In this document: one piece after another, positions 1 through 7,091 of the stretch | Numbering within the stretch: position 1 is the first letter of the stretch | How the letters are laid out: each line of letters opens with the position of its first letter | Assembly (NCBI GenBank): GCA_964532005.1 | Contig: CAZHER010000007.1 | Span: 1 to 58,763, forward strand | DNA: 58,763 nucleotides | Reading direction: 5' to 3' | Origin: CAYQEU01 sp964532005 | GTDB taxonomy: Bacteria; Patescibacteriota; Doudnabacteria; UBA920 | Notes under the pieces: generated by a model | Database searches by the model: none | Told to the model about the DNA's origin: nothing | What the model saw: the letters and a program-made list of their open reading frames with translations, nothing else | Program-made: the position numbers and the translations under genes

Positions 1-969
1 GAGCTGAGCACGGGCTGCTGCAACGTCCTCAGGCCTCGCTGCAGCTTGTTTTTGAGTCAAGGTAGCGTTTGCCTGATCCAAAGCTGATTGGGCCGCATAA
101 ACCGTATTTTGGGCTGTTTGCAAAGCCTGGTCACGCGTCTGAACAGCTGCCTGATAAGCATTGTAATATGTTAAATAAGTTGTCGACTGGACATTAGGTA
201 CATCCACAGTCCAAGAAGTGTTTGCAGTCAGCCCCCCGGTAGTTGCAAATGTTACATATAACCCTTTAGTACCTAAAGGCATGGCAATACCTCTTTTCAC
301 TACAGCTCCCGTACTGCTTTCCAATCCCCATACTTTAAGCTGAAAGCCTCCGGTACTGGCATACAAACTAAATTTATATGAGCCTTGTTCAGCGCCTGTA
401 TAAGCCCCGCTTATAGTCACTTCAGCAATACTGCTATCTGCTACCGTGCGCCTTGCTACCAAATCATTACTTAACATTGTAGTTAAAGCATTTCTAACTA
501 AAATGTCCTGCTGTTTAACAGTTGAATCATAAGCGGTTTTAGCGTTCGCCAAAGTTGTTTGGGCATAAGTAACGCCGGTTCTTGCAATATCAACTTCAGG
601 TCCAGTGGCTCCGGCAATAACCTTATTATAATTAGCTAAAGCTTGGGCATACGAACCCCGCGCCTGGGTTAAGCTGGCAACTTGATCTTTTTGGTCTAGA
701 TTAGCAAGGATATCACCAGCTTTAACCTGCTTTCCAACTTCTACATTAACAGACCTGACAATTCCTGTTCCTTTGAAATTCAAATTTAAGTCTGTGGAAC
801 TGCTGACTTGACCAGTAGCCAATACGGTCTGCTTTAAATTCTGTTGTTTGACCGATTCGGTTTGAATGCTATCATCGGTCTTAGGCTTTAAAATTCCATA
901 GGCAATGCCACCTACTACCAAAACCCCAATCGCTATCAAGATGTATTTTTTTGTAAAAAATCTTCTCAT
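1..969 (-). CDS. HlyD/MacA-family efflux adaptor (periplasmic adaptor subunit), C-terminus outside the window
   Basis: The frame is open from an ATG at 969 to the left edge, 323 codons with no stop, so the gene is partial at its C-terminus. The N-terminus is a membrane anchor (KKYILIAIGVLVVGGIAYG, residues 7-25). A lipoyl-like beta segment follows (GTGIVRSVNVEVGKQVKAGD, about 75-94), then Ala/Gln-rich coiled-coil stretches at about 97-150 and again at about 270-323. This is the layout of membrane fusion proteins that link an inner-membrane ABC or RND pump to an outer partner. The two helical stretches are separated by about 110 residues of Ser/Thr/Gly-rich beta-like sequence, longer than the usual hairpin insert. 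The AbrB-like regulator lies 18 bases upstream in the same operon; MacB-like pump subunits would be expected beyond the left edge. Confidence 0.85.
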   Translation of the reverse strand, partial: MRRFFTKKYILIAIGVLVVGGIAYGILKPKTDDSIQTESVKQQNLKQTVLATGQVSSSTDLNLNFKGTGIVRSVNVEVGKQVKAGDILANLDQKDQVASLTQARGSYAQALANYNKVIAGATGPEVDIARTGVTYAQTTLANAKTAYDSTVKQQDILVRNALTTMLSNDLVARRTVADSSIAEVTISGAYTGAEQGSYKFSLYASTGGFQLKVWGLESSTGAVVKRGIAMPLGTKGLYVTFATTGGLTANTSWTVDVPNVQSTTYLTYYNAYQAAVQTRDQALQTAQNTVYAAQSALDQANATLTQKQAAARPEDVAAARAQL

Positions 970-987
970 ATACTGTTCGGTAAAAAA

Positions 988-1311
988 TTAATTATTTGAA
1001 TTGGTAAACTTACGAAGCTCTTCCAACTGCTTCTCTACATGCTTCTGAAAAGGAGCATTGTCATTATTATCAACTAAATGATCCATCATCATAGACACTA
1101 TTCCTTCTATATCTTCTGTTTTTGTTAAACTCAAGACTTTCCCGAATTTTCCCATAACTATTAGTTTGTCACCCGCTTCAATTCCCAGATCTTTGCGAGC
1201 TTCGGCAGGTATGACTATCTGGCCTCTTGGTCCCATGGTTGCCATTCCGTACATTACATCTTTTTCATAAAACTCTGGGGTAATTTGAATTTTTGGTGAT
1301 TTATCCGCCAT
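988..1311 (-). CDS. AbrB/MazE/SpoVT-fold DNA-binding regulator
   Basis: The protein has 107 residues. A swapped-hairpin AbrB domain covers about residues 22-68 (GPRGQIVIPAEARKDLGI, then AGDKLIVMGKFGKVLSL), with the typical G-Q-I-V-I-P-A-E-A-R core. The C-terminal 40 residues are helical and charged, possibly for oligomerisation. It is the first gene of a transcription unit with the efflux adaptor 18 bases downstream, so the natural inference is that it controls the pump and its own promoter. It has a consensus-like promoter with a repeated 8-mer across the -10 region (see 1332-1370). A MazE-type antitoxin is an alternative reading, but no toxin gene is next to it. Confidence 0.85.
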   Translation of the reverse strand: MADKSPKIQITPEFYEKDVMYGMATMGPRGQIVIPAEARKDLGIEAGDKLIVMGKFGKVLSLTKTEDIEGIVSMMMDHLVDNNDNAPFQKHVEKQLEELRKFTNSNN

Positions 1312-1331
1312 GATTTTTAATTAGTAAGTAA

Positions 1332-1370
1332 TATCATACTTATCATACCTATTTTCTGCAACAAAGTCAA
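1332..1370 (-). promoter_or_regulatory. Promoter of the AbrB-like/efflux unit with tandem repeat operator candidate
   Basis: On the minus strand there is TTGACT (1365-1370), a 17-base spacer and TATGAT (1342-1347). The 8-mer GTATGATA occurs twice, 9 bases apart (1341-1348 and 1332-1339). The repeats cover the -10 box and the start of transcription, where a bound AbrB-like dimer would block initiation. The binding role is inferred. Confidence 0.6.
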
Positions 1371-1380
1371 GCCTGTTTAT

Positions 1381-1413
1381 AATAAAAACCGCCTAAACAA
1401 GCGGATTTTTATT
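1381..1413 (-). terminator. Rho-independent terminator after the TPR gene
   Basis: The inverted repeat AATAAAAACCGC / GCGGATTTTTATT has an 8-base loop and T-runs on both strands. It sits 14 bases after the TPR gene's stop codon and between two minus-strand units; the sequence could act in both directions. Confidence 0.8.
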
Positions 1414-1426
1414 ATTTCTGATATAT

Positions 1427-2194
1427 TTACTGTTGTTGAAGTCGCCCAATTTCAGCTTGGTATTCAGTTTTCTTTTTGATATTTATCTTTCCAGCTTCTT
1501 CCCATTGGGCTATGGCCCCCTGTTTGTCACCCGCTTTCTCCAAAAATTTCGCATATGCTACAACAACATCTATATTTTTGTCAGTTCTTTTAATTGCATC
1601 TTGATATAAAGAATCTATATAACTTTTTTCTTGGTTGTCCTGAAGCTCAATAAATGCAAGCCATGACTGAGGGTTTTCCCGATCCAAATCCAATGCTTTT
1701 TCACTAGCCTCCCTAGCTTTAACGAAATCTTGCATATCCCAATAGATATTTGTGTACATAGTCCATACACGATGATTTGAGGCGTTGTCTGCAATGATGG
1801 CATCCAGTGAATTTATGGCATCTTTGTAATCCCCTAGTTTATACTGTGCAGCTGCAAGTTTTATGTATAAACCAGACCTCTCTTCCGCAGAAACATCCTT
1901 AGGTAGTCTATCTATTTTCACTTTATAGTCAGATACTTGCGCTTCCAAGACTTTTCGCTCCTCTTGAGTAGTATCTATTTCTTTTTTGGCGCCTGTCACA
2001 CTAGCAGTTTTTGCTTTTCTATCTTGTTCCTGCTTTTGTCTCAATTTCTCATAACCCAAAACAGCCCCTGCCAAAACTAAAACAATTAAAACAGTATAAA
2101 CTACCTTTTTAGTGCTGTTTTTTCCTGTTGTCGCTTTCACTTGCTCTTTTAGAGGATCTGCTGGGGTTTGTATATTTTGTTCTTGATTGTCCAT
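1427..2194 (-). CDS. Membrane-anchored TPR-repeat protein
   Basis: The protein has 255 residues. A short cytoplasmic tail rich in Gln/Lys is followed by one transmembrane segment at about 31-48 (VVYTVLIVLVLAGAVLGYE), then a charged coiled region at about 50-95. Tetratricopeptide-like helical pairs run from about 105 to 250 (LYIKLAAAQYKLGDYKDAIN, then VWTMYTNIYWDMQDFVKARE, AIAQWEEAGKI). TPR domains mediate protein-protein contacts; a scaffold role at the cell surface is inferred. The gene stands alone between two terminators. The partner is not visible in the sequence. Confidence 0.75.
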   Translation of the reverse strand: MDNQEQNIQTPADPLKEQVKATTGKNSTKKVVYTVLIVLVLAGAVLGYEKLRQKQEQDRKAKTASVTGAKKEIDTTQEERKVLEAQVSDYKVKIDRLPKDVSAEERSGLYIKLAAAQYKLGDYKDAINSLDAIIADNASNHRVWTMYTNIYWDMQDFVKAREASEKALDLDRENPQSWLAFIELQDNQEKSYIDSLYQDAIKRTDKNIDVVVAYAKFLEKAGDKQGAIAQWEEAGKINIKKKTEYQAEIGRLQQQ

Positions 2195-2270
2195 ATATAA
2201 TATAAAACGTATATAAATTAATTAAGTTACTCTAAATTATATCAGCACAGAAAGAAGCAGACAATATAAC

Positions 2271-2307
2271 CAAAAACCGCTCGTTCCCGAAGGAAGAGCG
2301 GTTTTTG
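2271..2307 (-). terminator. Strong terminator of the S-layer-like gene
   Basis: CAAAAACCGCTC and GAGCGGTTTTTG form a stem around a short loop, with T5 on each strand. It lies 54 bases past the stop of the large surface-protein gene, as expected for a highly transcribed single gene. Confidence 0.85.
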
Positions 2308-2360
2308 TTAGGTAAAGCGAAGCTTTACACTAGAATCCGATAACTATAAGTTACTCAGAA

Positions 2361-4598
2361 TTAGGCAATACCGTTCAAGAACAAGTAGTTGGTCTTGTAG
2401 TCGCCCAAGTCGAATTCGTAGTAGTTAGCGTTGGTGTCATCGGTTGCTGTACCCCAGTTGATGGAGTCAATCTTTACGTAGACAGAACCATCGGTTGGAG
2501 TAGAGTCAGCAGAGTAGATAACGGTCAAAGTGAAGCGGCGGGTGGTGCCTTCATCAACTTCGAAGGTGTTTGCAGTATCTTCGGAGTCAACAGTGTCAGA
2601 TTCCAAAATATCGGAACCCAATACTGGGGTACCAGCGGTGTCAACTTCAGAGAACTCAACACCTTGGCCAGCTGCATTTGCGTCAGCTACTTCAGATGAG
2701 TTGTCGATGCGCATATCACCGTCAAAAGCGGTAACATCGAAGGTGATAGAGAAGGTTCCCTGGTCATCTTCGCCAGAAGCATCAGCAGTAAAGGTTCGTT
2801 CAGCAGAAGCTTCAACGAATTCTACCATGATACCAGCATCATACAATGCAGAAGCTTCACCAATAGCGGAACCGCTAGCATCAGCATCAACAACACGTTC
2901 ACCTACTTCGTCTTCGGCTACAATGTCGTCAGCGTTGGTTGTGGTTACGCTTGCCTGTACAGTGTCGCCATTGTCAGCAGCACCAGTGGTGTCTTGAACA
3001 TCAACAGTGATCTTAAATTCAGCTTTTTCGCCTGCATTAATATCAACATCAAGGTCTTCGAACACTACAGCGCCGCCGGTTGGGACAGTGTCATTGGCAA
3101 TGGATTCGCCGTCATACCACAACTGAGCGTTGCTTACCAAAACAGCTTCGTCAGTTTCACCAGTAGTGGTGATAGTGGCTGGAACTTCTTGGATGTTTAA
3201 GTCAGAATCACCGTCAGCTTCAATGGTGAAGGACAGGATTTCAACTTCATCAGTGTCATCAGTGTCATCGATATCGATAACATGAGCCAAGTTTACATCG
3301 TCATCATCGTTGTTCAAAGCAACCTTCATTTCAACGTTGGTAGCTTGAGCAAAGGAAGCGAAGTCGAATTCTTCTTCCAAGGTATCGTCAACAGCGTTGT
3401 CGTCGATATCCAAGGTAAAGGAATCGGTGGTGGTTACACCATCGCCGTCCATGAAGCGAATGCTGGATACACCGATCTGCCAGTCATCGGTATCGATGTC
3501 GCCAGAGTCTAAGTTATCCAAAGCAGAGATTGCCAACTCAAAGTCAGCAGTTTCACCAGCACGAACGATAGCACCGTCCAAAGAAATGGACTTGGTGTAG
3601 TCATCGTTGTTCTCGGTGAAGTCTTCTGCATCAGCAGAACCAACCATGTCGCCGTTCATCCATACGGATACTTCGGTAGCATAGTCAGTAAGGTCTACTG
3701 AATCAGCACCGGTTTGCTGAGCCAATTCAACTTTAACGGAAGTCAAGTCAACGTCAGAGTCGTCACCAGCTTCAACTTCAAAAGCCAAAACTGGAACTTC
3801 TTCTGCACCTTCACCAACTTCTTCGTCGCCGTAGGTAGACTGAGCAGTTACGGTGATGTCACCAGCGCCACCTTCAAGTGGGCCGCCATCATCATCGTTG
3901 TTGTTGCAAGAACCTGCAGTCATGCTTGGGTTCAACTGACCAGGAGTGCGTGAGCACATAACACCAGATTGGGTCATAGCCTTATCAGCAGTGTTTGCAG
4001 TTACAACATCAGCAAAGGAGTAACCCCAGCTGTTAAATACATCTGTAGATGGGATACCCATCAAAGAAGATGCACCTACCAACTGAACAGTTCCACCATT
4101 GTTTACCAAAGTTCCTTGGCGGTGTGCTGCGGAAGCATTGTCAATGTTGGAGGTCTTGCTCAAGAAGGAAGAATCGCCGTAATCAGCGTTTGCGAAAGAA
4201 TATCCCTGGCCGGTAAATACAGCAGAGCTTGTGAAAGCTGCTTTCATACCACCAGTGATCAAAGAACATTCGCCAGCTACATCGGTACCTTTAGTGGCGG
4301 TAGCACAGAAAATGCTGCCATCACGTGGAGGAATGAATTCACCAGCAGTAAGAGCCAAGTCATCGCTGTTAGCATCTACAACTTGAGCGAATGACAAGAA
4401 GCCATAGCTCAACATAGCGCCACCAGAGGTGAAAGCGCGGCGGGTGTTAGAATCAGTGATAAAGTGAACTGTACCATCTGAAGTCTTAACAACGGAGCCA
4501 GCGCCGTGTGCAGCTGCAAGAGCTGCAGTTGGAAGGAAACCGGAAGCCATCATGGCTACGGTGGAACCTACCGCTAAAAGTTTTTTCAAAAAACTCAT
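2361..4598 (-). CDS. S-layer-like abundant cell-surface protein
   Basis: The protein has 745 residues from the ATG at 4598. A longer reading from 4610 is less likely because GGAG, the ribosome binding site, lies inside it 6 bases before the 4598 ATG. A signal peptide is clear (FLKKLLAVGSTVAMMASGF, cleavage near ALAAAHG). Residues 30-240 carry three repeats of the type F-x-S-x-G-Y-S-F-A-x-V-x-x-A, with two Cys pairs. The rest is a very acidic, Asp/Thr/Val-rich series of beta-sandwich-like units without Lys-rich patches. The composition, high GC and strongly biased codon use fit an abundant secreted coat protein. The N-terminal repeats resemble those of putative S-layer proteins annotated in CPR genomes. 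It has its own promoter and a strong terminator. Confidence 0.8.
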   Translation of the reverse strand: MSFLKKLLAVGSTVAMMASGFLPTAALAAAHGAGSVVKTSDGTVHFITDSNTRRAFTSGGAMLSYGFLSFAQVVDANSDDLALTAGEFIPPRDGSIFCATATKGTDVAGECSLITGGMKAAFTSSAVFTGQGYSFANADYGDSSFLSKTSNIDNASAAHRQGTLVNNGGTVQLVGASSLMGIPSTDVFNSWGYSFADVVTANTADKAMTQSGVMCSRTPGQLNPSMTAGSCNNNDDDGGPLEGGAGDITVTAQSTYGDEEVGEGAEEVPVLAFEVEAGDDSDVDLTSVKVELAQQTGADSVDLTDYATEVSVWMNGDMVGSADAEDFTENNDDYTKSISLDGAIVRAGETADFELAISALDNLDSGDIDTDDWQIGVSSIRFMDGDGVTTTDSFTLDIDDNAVDDTLEEEFDFASFAQATNVEMKVALNNDDDDVNLAHVIDIDDTDDTDEVEILSFTIEADGDSDLNIQEVPATITTTGETDEAVLVSNAQLWYDGESIANDTVPTGGAVVFEDLDVDINAGEKAEFKITVDVQDTTGAADNGDTVQASVTTTNADDIVAEDEVGERVVDADASGSAIGEASALYDAGIMVEFVEASAERTFTADASGEDDQGTFSITFDVTAFDGDMRIDNSSEVADANAAGQGVEFSEVDTAGTPVLGSDILESDTVDSEDTANTFEVDEGTTRRFTLTVIYSADSTPTDGSVYVKIDSINWGTATDDTNANYYEFDLGDYKTNYLFLNGIA

Positions 4599-4627
4599 TT
4601 GAAACTCCATTTTCTTAGAGCGTTAGT

Positions 4628-4670
4628 ATTGATTATTCAATTGATATAATCAATGGCTCTAGGAAAACAA
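4628..4670 (-). promoter_or_regulatory. Promoter of the S-layer-like gene with overlapping inverted repeat
   Basis: On the minus strand TTGTTT (4665-4670), a 16-base spacer and TATATC (4643-4648) give a start near 4636 and a leader of about 38 bases. A 9-base inverted repeat, ATTGATTAT / ATAATCAAT (4628-4636 and 4646-4654), spans the -10 box and the first transcribed bases. It could be an operator, or a 5' hairpin that stabilises the message. Confidence 0.5.
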
Positions 4671-4869
4671 TTAATTTATTGGTTATAACGCCCCAAACTT
4701 CTTGCTTATCTTCCCGACTCTCTAGAGTTAGCCTGGAGCTGGGCAGAAGCGGTGCGATTATTGAAATTTCCTAAATAACCACTTAAATCACTAAAAGTTC
4801 GACCTGGGAGCCCTCTAAAATTTAAAGTAGTAAATAAAAATAGATACCAACTTAATTTTAGAATTAAGC
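4671..4869. other. Intergenic stretch between the S-layer promoter and the structured RNA region
   Basis: No credible reading frame lies here. The part 4700-4760 and 4800-4815 is richer in G+C than its surroundings and holds short complementary pieces, but I could not draw a convincing fold. A weak hairpin on the minus strand (CTTAATT / AATTAAG, about 4851-4868) followed by a T-rich run may end the RNA transcribed from 5053. Confidence 0.35.
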
Positions 4870-5053
4870 ACCTTTTAGTTTGCAGTTATAAAGGTTCAAT
4901 AACTAAAAAGAATGGTGGCTTTTAAGCCACATCTAGTCTGACGCAAAGGTTTTCCTTTCGTTACACTAGATACTCTGGGCTTTTGCACTGTAAAACCACC
5001 ATTTCTAGTAGGTTTTACATAAGACAAAAAGCCAGAGATTAACTGCAAAATTT
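4870..5053 (-). ncRNA. Branched structured RNA, family not recognised
   Basis: No protein frame fits, yet the stretch is full of complementary segments. A 10-pair closing helix joins 4879-4888 with 5040-5049. Inside it are P2, CTCTGGGCTTTTG with CAAAAAGCCAGAG (4973-4985 / 5025-5037), enclosing GTAAAACC / GGTTTTAC (4990-4997 / 5011-5018). P3 is ATCTAGT / ACTAGAT (4931-4937 / 4965-4971), with an inner stem of 8 pairs. P4 is GTGGCT / AGCCAC (4915-4920 / 4925-4930). An 8-base match, AATGGTGG with CCACCATT (4911-4918 / 4996-5003), allows a pseudoknot or switch. The strand is chosen because an extended -10 promoter lies just upstream on the minus strand. It does not show tmRNA, SRP or RNase P signature motifs. 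Confidence 0.55.
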
Positions 5054-5059
5054 CGCTTA

Positions 5060-5068
5060 TATATACCA
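5060..5068 (-). promoter_or_regulatory. Extended -10 promoter for the 4870-5053 RNA
   Basis: The minus strand reads TGG-TATATA (TG motif at 5066-5068, -10 at 5060-5065). The start site would be near 5053, a few bases before the closing helix begins. No clear -35 box is seen, as is common for extended -10 promoters. Confidence 0.5.
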
Positions 5069-5217
5069 TAAATCGGCAAAAAATATAATGAAACCTAGAT
5101 TTTACAGCCAAACTCCGACTTTTTAGAGTTGGATTGTTATATTAGTTAAGGTCACCTGATTCTTTCTTAATTCTGGATTACCACAGCATTATGAAGCATA
5201 TTGAGTATTTTGTCAAA

Positions 5218-5634
5218 TCAACCCTGCCAACCTCTCATAGGATCTTTGCGGGTTTCATCATCTTCATTAGAACGCTGAAAATCATCTTCCAGGCGAACTG
5301 TGGTCCCCTGTTCTGGTTCAGAAGCTTCAATAACCACACAGTCAGTAACAGCTTCAAATCGGTGGATTTGGTTTATAGGAATTGTGTACCCCTTTTTTTC
5401 TTCCATAGAGATTTTTTCAATTCCACCGTCTTTGGTTCCAAGCCAAAGTACTGCTTCTCCTGAAAACAGTATTAAAGTTTCTAGCTTTGCGTCATGATAA
5501 TGGATTGACCATCTACCACCGGCATTGACTACCATAATTTTGCCTGTGTAAGTTACATTCTCTGGTGTAAAAATAATCTCATGACCCCACGGCTTTGGTA
5601 CAATTTTTTGAAATGGGATTTTAGGATCAGTCAT
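5218..5634 (-). CDS. Single-domain cupin protein (mannose-6-phosphate isomerase type II-like)
   Basis: The protein has 138 residues forming one cupin barrel. Motif 1 is about residues 35-60 (GGRWSIHYHDAKLETLILFSG cut short: H-x-H, then E). Motif 2 is about residues 77-95 (GYTIPINQIHRFEA: P, then H). The His/Glu set that binds a metal is complete. The tail (TTVRLEDDFQR) resembles that of small cupins linked to sugar-phosphate isomerisation. The substrate cannot be told from sequence. The ATG at 5634 lies 9 bases after a TGT-TATACT extended -10 box and has no Shine-Dalgarno sequence, so the mRNA is probably almost leaderless. Confidence 0.8.
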   Translation of the reverse strand: MTDPKIPFQKIVPKPWGHEIIFTPENVTYTGKIMVVNAGGRWSIHYHDAKLETLILFSGEAVLWLGTKDGGIEKISMEEKKGYTIPINQIHRFEAVTDCVVIEASEPEQGTTVRLEDDFQRSNEDDETRKDPMRGWQG

Positions 5635-5643
5635 AGTAAATTT

Positions 5644-5652
5644 AGTATAACA
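5644..5652 (-). promoter_or_regulatory. Extended -10 promoter of the cupin gene
   Basis: TGT-TATACT on the minus strand, 9 bases before the ATG at 5634, leaves room for a leader of only 2-3 bases. Confidence 0.6.
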
Positions 5653-5663
5653 AACGTTGAGGC

Positions 5664-5692
5664 TTGAAAAAAGCTTTGAAATAGCATATAAT
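5664..5692 (+). promoter_or_regulatory. tRNA promoter
   Basis: TTGAAA (5664-5669), 17-base spacer, TATAAT (5687-5692). Transcription would start near 5699, just before tRNA-Pro. It is back to back with the cupin promoter. Confidence 0.8.
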
Positions 5693-5705
5693 ATAGCAGT
5701 TATGT

Positions 5706-5782
5706 CGGGAACTGGCTCAATTGGCTAGAGTACTCGCTTTGGGAGCGAGGGGTTCCGGGTTCGAGTCCCGGGTTCCCGACCA
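5706..5782 (+). tRNA. tRNA-Pro (anticodon TGG)
   Basis: A cloverleaf is complete: acceptor CGGGAAC / GTTCCCG, D arm GCTC / GAGT, anticodon stem CTCGC / GCGAG with loop TTTGGGA, and T arm CCGGG-TTCGAGT-CCCGG. The discriminator is A and CCA is encoded in the DNA. It shares a transcript with tRNA-Gly. Confidence 0.95.
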
Positions 5783-5805
5783 ATATAATTTTAATCTTTT
5801 TCTTC

Positions 5806-5880
5806 GCGGGCATCGTATAATGGTTATTATCTCAGTTTTCCAAACTGATGATAGGGGTTCAATTCCCCTTGCCCGCTCCA
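5806..5880 (+). tRNA. tRNA-Gly (anticodon TCC)
   Basis: Acceptor GCGGGCA / TGCCCGC, anticodon stem TCAGT / ACTGA with loop TTTCCAA, T loop TTCAATT, discriminator T, and CCA encoded. It lies 23 bases after tRNA-Pro and is followed at once by a terminator. Confidence 0.95.
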
Positions 5881-5921
5881 AAGAAAAGAGCCTTGCTAAT
5901 ATTGCAGGGCTTTTTTCTTTG
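5880..5921 (+). terminator. Terminator of the tRNA-Pro/tRNA-Gly unit
   Basis: AAAGAAAAGAGCCTTGC pairs with GCAGGGCTTTTTTCTTT across a 7-base loop; T6 follows the GC core. Confidence 0.85.
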
Positions 5922-5995
5922 GTCGAACATCCTTGCGGATCTAAACAATACACTATAAAATAAATTTCTCAGATAAATCTAAGGGGGTTAAGATA

Positions 5996-6583
5996 ATGAA
6001 AAATGGTATCATTTTTCTCGCAATTGTTTTATTTTTCATTTGCTGGCCTATTTATGTCCATGCCCAAAAGGATAAAGCCGAAAAAGCCAGAAATATCAGC
6101 AAAAAGAGGACTCCGAAACAGAAAGCTCCACCAAGTCCTAAAACTTGGACTCTGATGAACCAAGAAGGGACAGCCATTCACCAAAAACTTCGCTTTACTT
6201 TTGGCGACTGTCAAAAAGTGGAGTCTTGGACCTACGTTTTCGGAGGCGCCGAAAAGCTAACAGTTCAAGCAGGGAAACCAAACGCTGTTAACTGTCCAGC
6301 TTTCGCTCAATGGGAAAACGCTCCGCTCAGCTCACTTAAAGCCCCAGGCTTTAACTTGTCGGGCCAAATGGAGTTTTCTTCGGAAGAGGAACGGAAAGTC
6401 AGAAAACTGACTTTACACGAAGGATGGCTGGCAATTGGCGGGCTAATTGGAAATAAAATTCGGCGCGACCCCTCAGGTCTTCACCGAATTTTGGAAGATT
6501 TCCGATTTGAAGTGCTGTATCCGCAAATGTTAAAAGAAACAAAAAGCCTTGATGTGTCTTTGCGACTACATCAAGGCTTTTAA
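5996..6583 (+). CDS. Secreted protein of unknown function
   Basis: The protein has 195 residues and I do not recognise its family. A signal peptide is clear (IIFLAIVLFFICWPIYVHA, cut near residue 23). A Lys/Pro-rich linker follows to about residue 48, then a mixed alpha/beta region with two Cys (FGDCQK, NAVNCPAF) that could form a disulfide outside the cytoplasm. The start has a good ribosome binding site (AAGGGGG, 8 bases before ATG) and a TATAAA box near 5952. The last codons form the left and right arms of a terminator (see 6542-6581), so the C-terminal sequence is partly dictated by an RNA hairpin. Confidence 0.65.
   Translation: MKNGIIFLAIVLFFICWPIYVHAQKDKAEKARNISKKRTPKQKAPPSPKTWTLMNQEGTAIHQKLRFTFGDCQKVESWTYVFGGAEKLTVQAGKPNAVNCPAFAQWENAPLSSLKAPGFNLSGQMEFSSEEERKVRKLTLHEGWLAIGGLIGNKIRRDPSGLHRILEDFRFEVLYPQMLKETKSLDVSLRLHQGF
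6542..6581. terminator. Bidirectional terminator inside a coding 3' end
   Basis: AAAAGCCTTGATGT (6542-6555) pairs perfectly with ACATCAAGGCTTTT (6568-6581) around a 12-base loop. The right arm runs into the stop codon of the secreted-protein gene. On the minus strand the same hairpin lies 14 bases after the HU gene, so it probably serves both convergent genes. Confidence 0.8.
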
Positions 6584-6595
6584 ACTGAGTATAAT

Positions 6596-6880
6596 TTAAG
6601 ATCTCAATTTTACTGCATCTTTGAAAGCTTCTCCGGCACGGAATTTTGGGGTATTAAGTTCAGGAATCTGAATTTTTTGGCTTGGATTTCTGGGATTAAC
6701 GCCGATTCTTGGAGCTCTATGAGAAACGCTAAACTGTCCAAAACCGCTAATATTTACTTTATCCCCGCTTTTGAGGGTTTCATACACTAAATTAATTAAA
6801 GTGTTAAGCATTCGCTCAGCGTCGGTATATGGAGCCGACAGCTTTGCAGCCAATTGCTCTATCAAATCTGACTTGTTCAT
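6596..6880 (-). CDS. hup: HU-family DNA-binding protein
   Basis: The protein has 94 residues, normal for HU. It begins with MNKSDLIEQLAAKL and has the VNISGFGQFSV core and the DNA-arm segment APRIGVNPRNPSQKIQIP, with the intercalating Pro in RNPSQ. It bends and compacts DNA as a dimer. A TATAAT box on the minus strand (6926-6931) about 46 bases before the ATG gives it its own promoter. Confidence 0.95.
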   Translation of the reverse strand: MNKSDLIEQLAAKLSAPYTDAERMLNTLINLVYETLKSGDKVNISGFGQFSVSHRAPRIGVNPRNPSQKIQIPELNTPKFRAGEAFKDAVKLRS

Positions 6881-6959
6881 ACAATAAGTTTAGGAGTATT
6901 AATAATAACCCATTCGGTACTGACCATTATAGCACAAAAATTTATTTAGAAAAACTGAC

Positions 6960-7064
6960 TTAATCAAAGAAAGCCCTACCTATGCTGTGAACCAATTTTC
7001 CAATAAAAATTTCGATCCACTGCCATAGTGTTTTTTTCTTTTTGTGATGGCCATGACCGCTCAT
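6960..7064 (-). CDS. Small protein, 34 residues, His/Lys-rich head and amphipathic tail
   Basis: A 35-codon frame begins MSGHGHHKKKKTLWQW and ends with SIGRAFFD. The N-terminal third is His and Lys; the rest would form one amphipathic helix with three aromatic residues on one face. A TATAAT box lies exactly 6 bases before the ATG (minus strand, TATAAT-tggttt-ATG), so the message would be leaderless. Membrane attachment or nucleic-acid/metal contact is possible. It sits between the lamin-tail protein and HU. No family is recognised, and the call rests on promoter placement and sensible composition. Confidence 0.45.
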   Translation of the reverse strand: MSGHGHHKKKKTLWQWIEIFIGKLVHSIGRAFFD

Positions 7065-7091
7065 AAACCAATTATACTACTTTTTTCATTA

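Noticed and set aside
2530..4394. Several long plus-strand reading frames opposite the S-layer-like gene
   Set aside because: They are shadows caused by the biased codon use of the minus-strand gene; they lack start signals and sensible protein composition.
4870..5053. tmRNA, SRP RNA or RNase P RNA
   Set aside because: No tRNA-like ends with a tag reading frame, no GGAA-tetraloop/AGCAG domain and no conserved RNase P core segments were found on either strand.
5717..5963. Reading frames on both strands over the two tRNA genes
   Set aside because: They cover complete tRNA cloverleafs and a terminator; no coding role is plausible.
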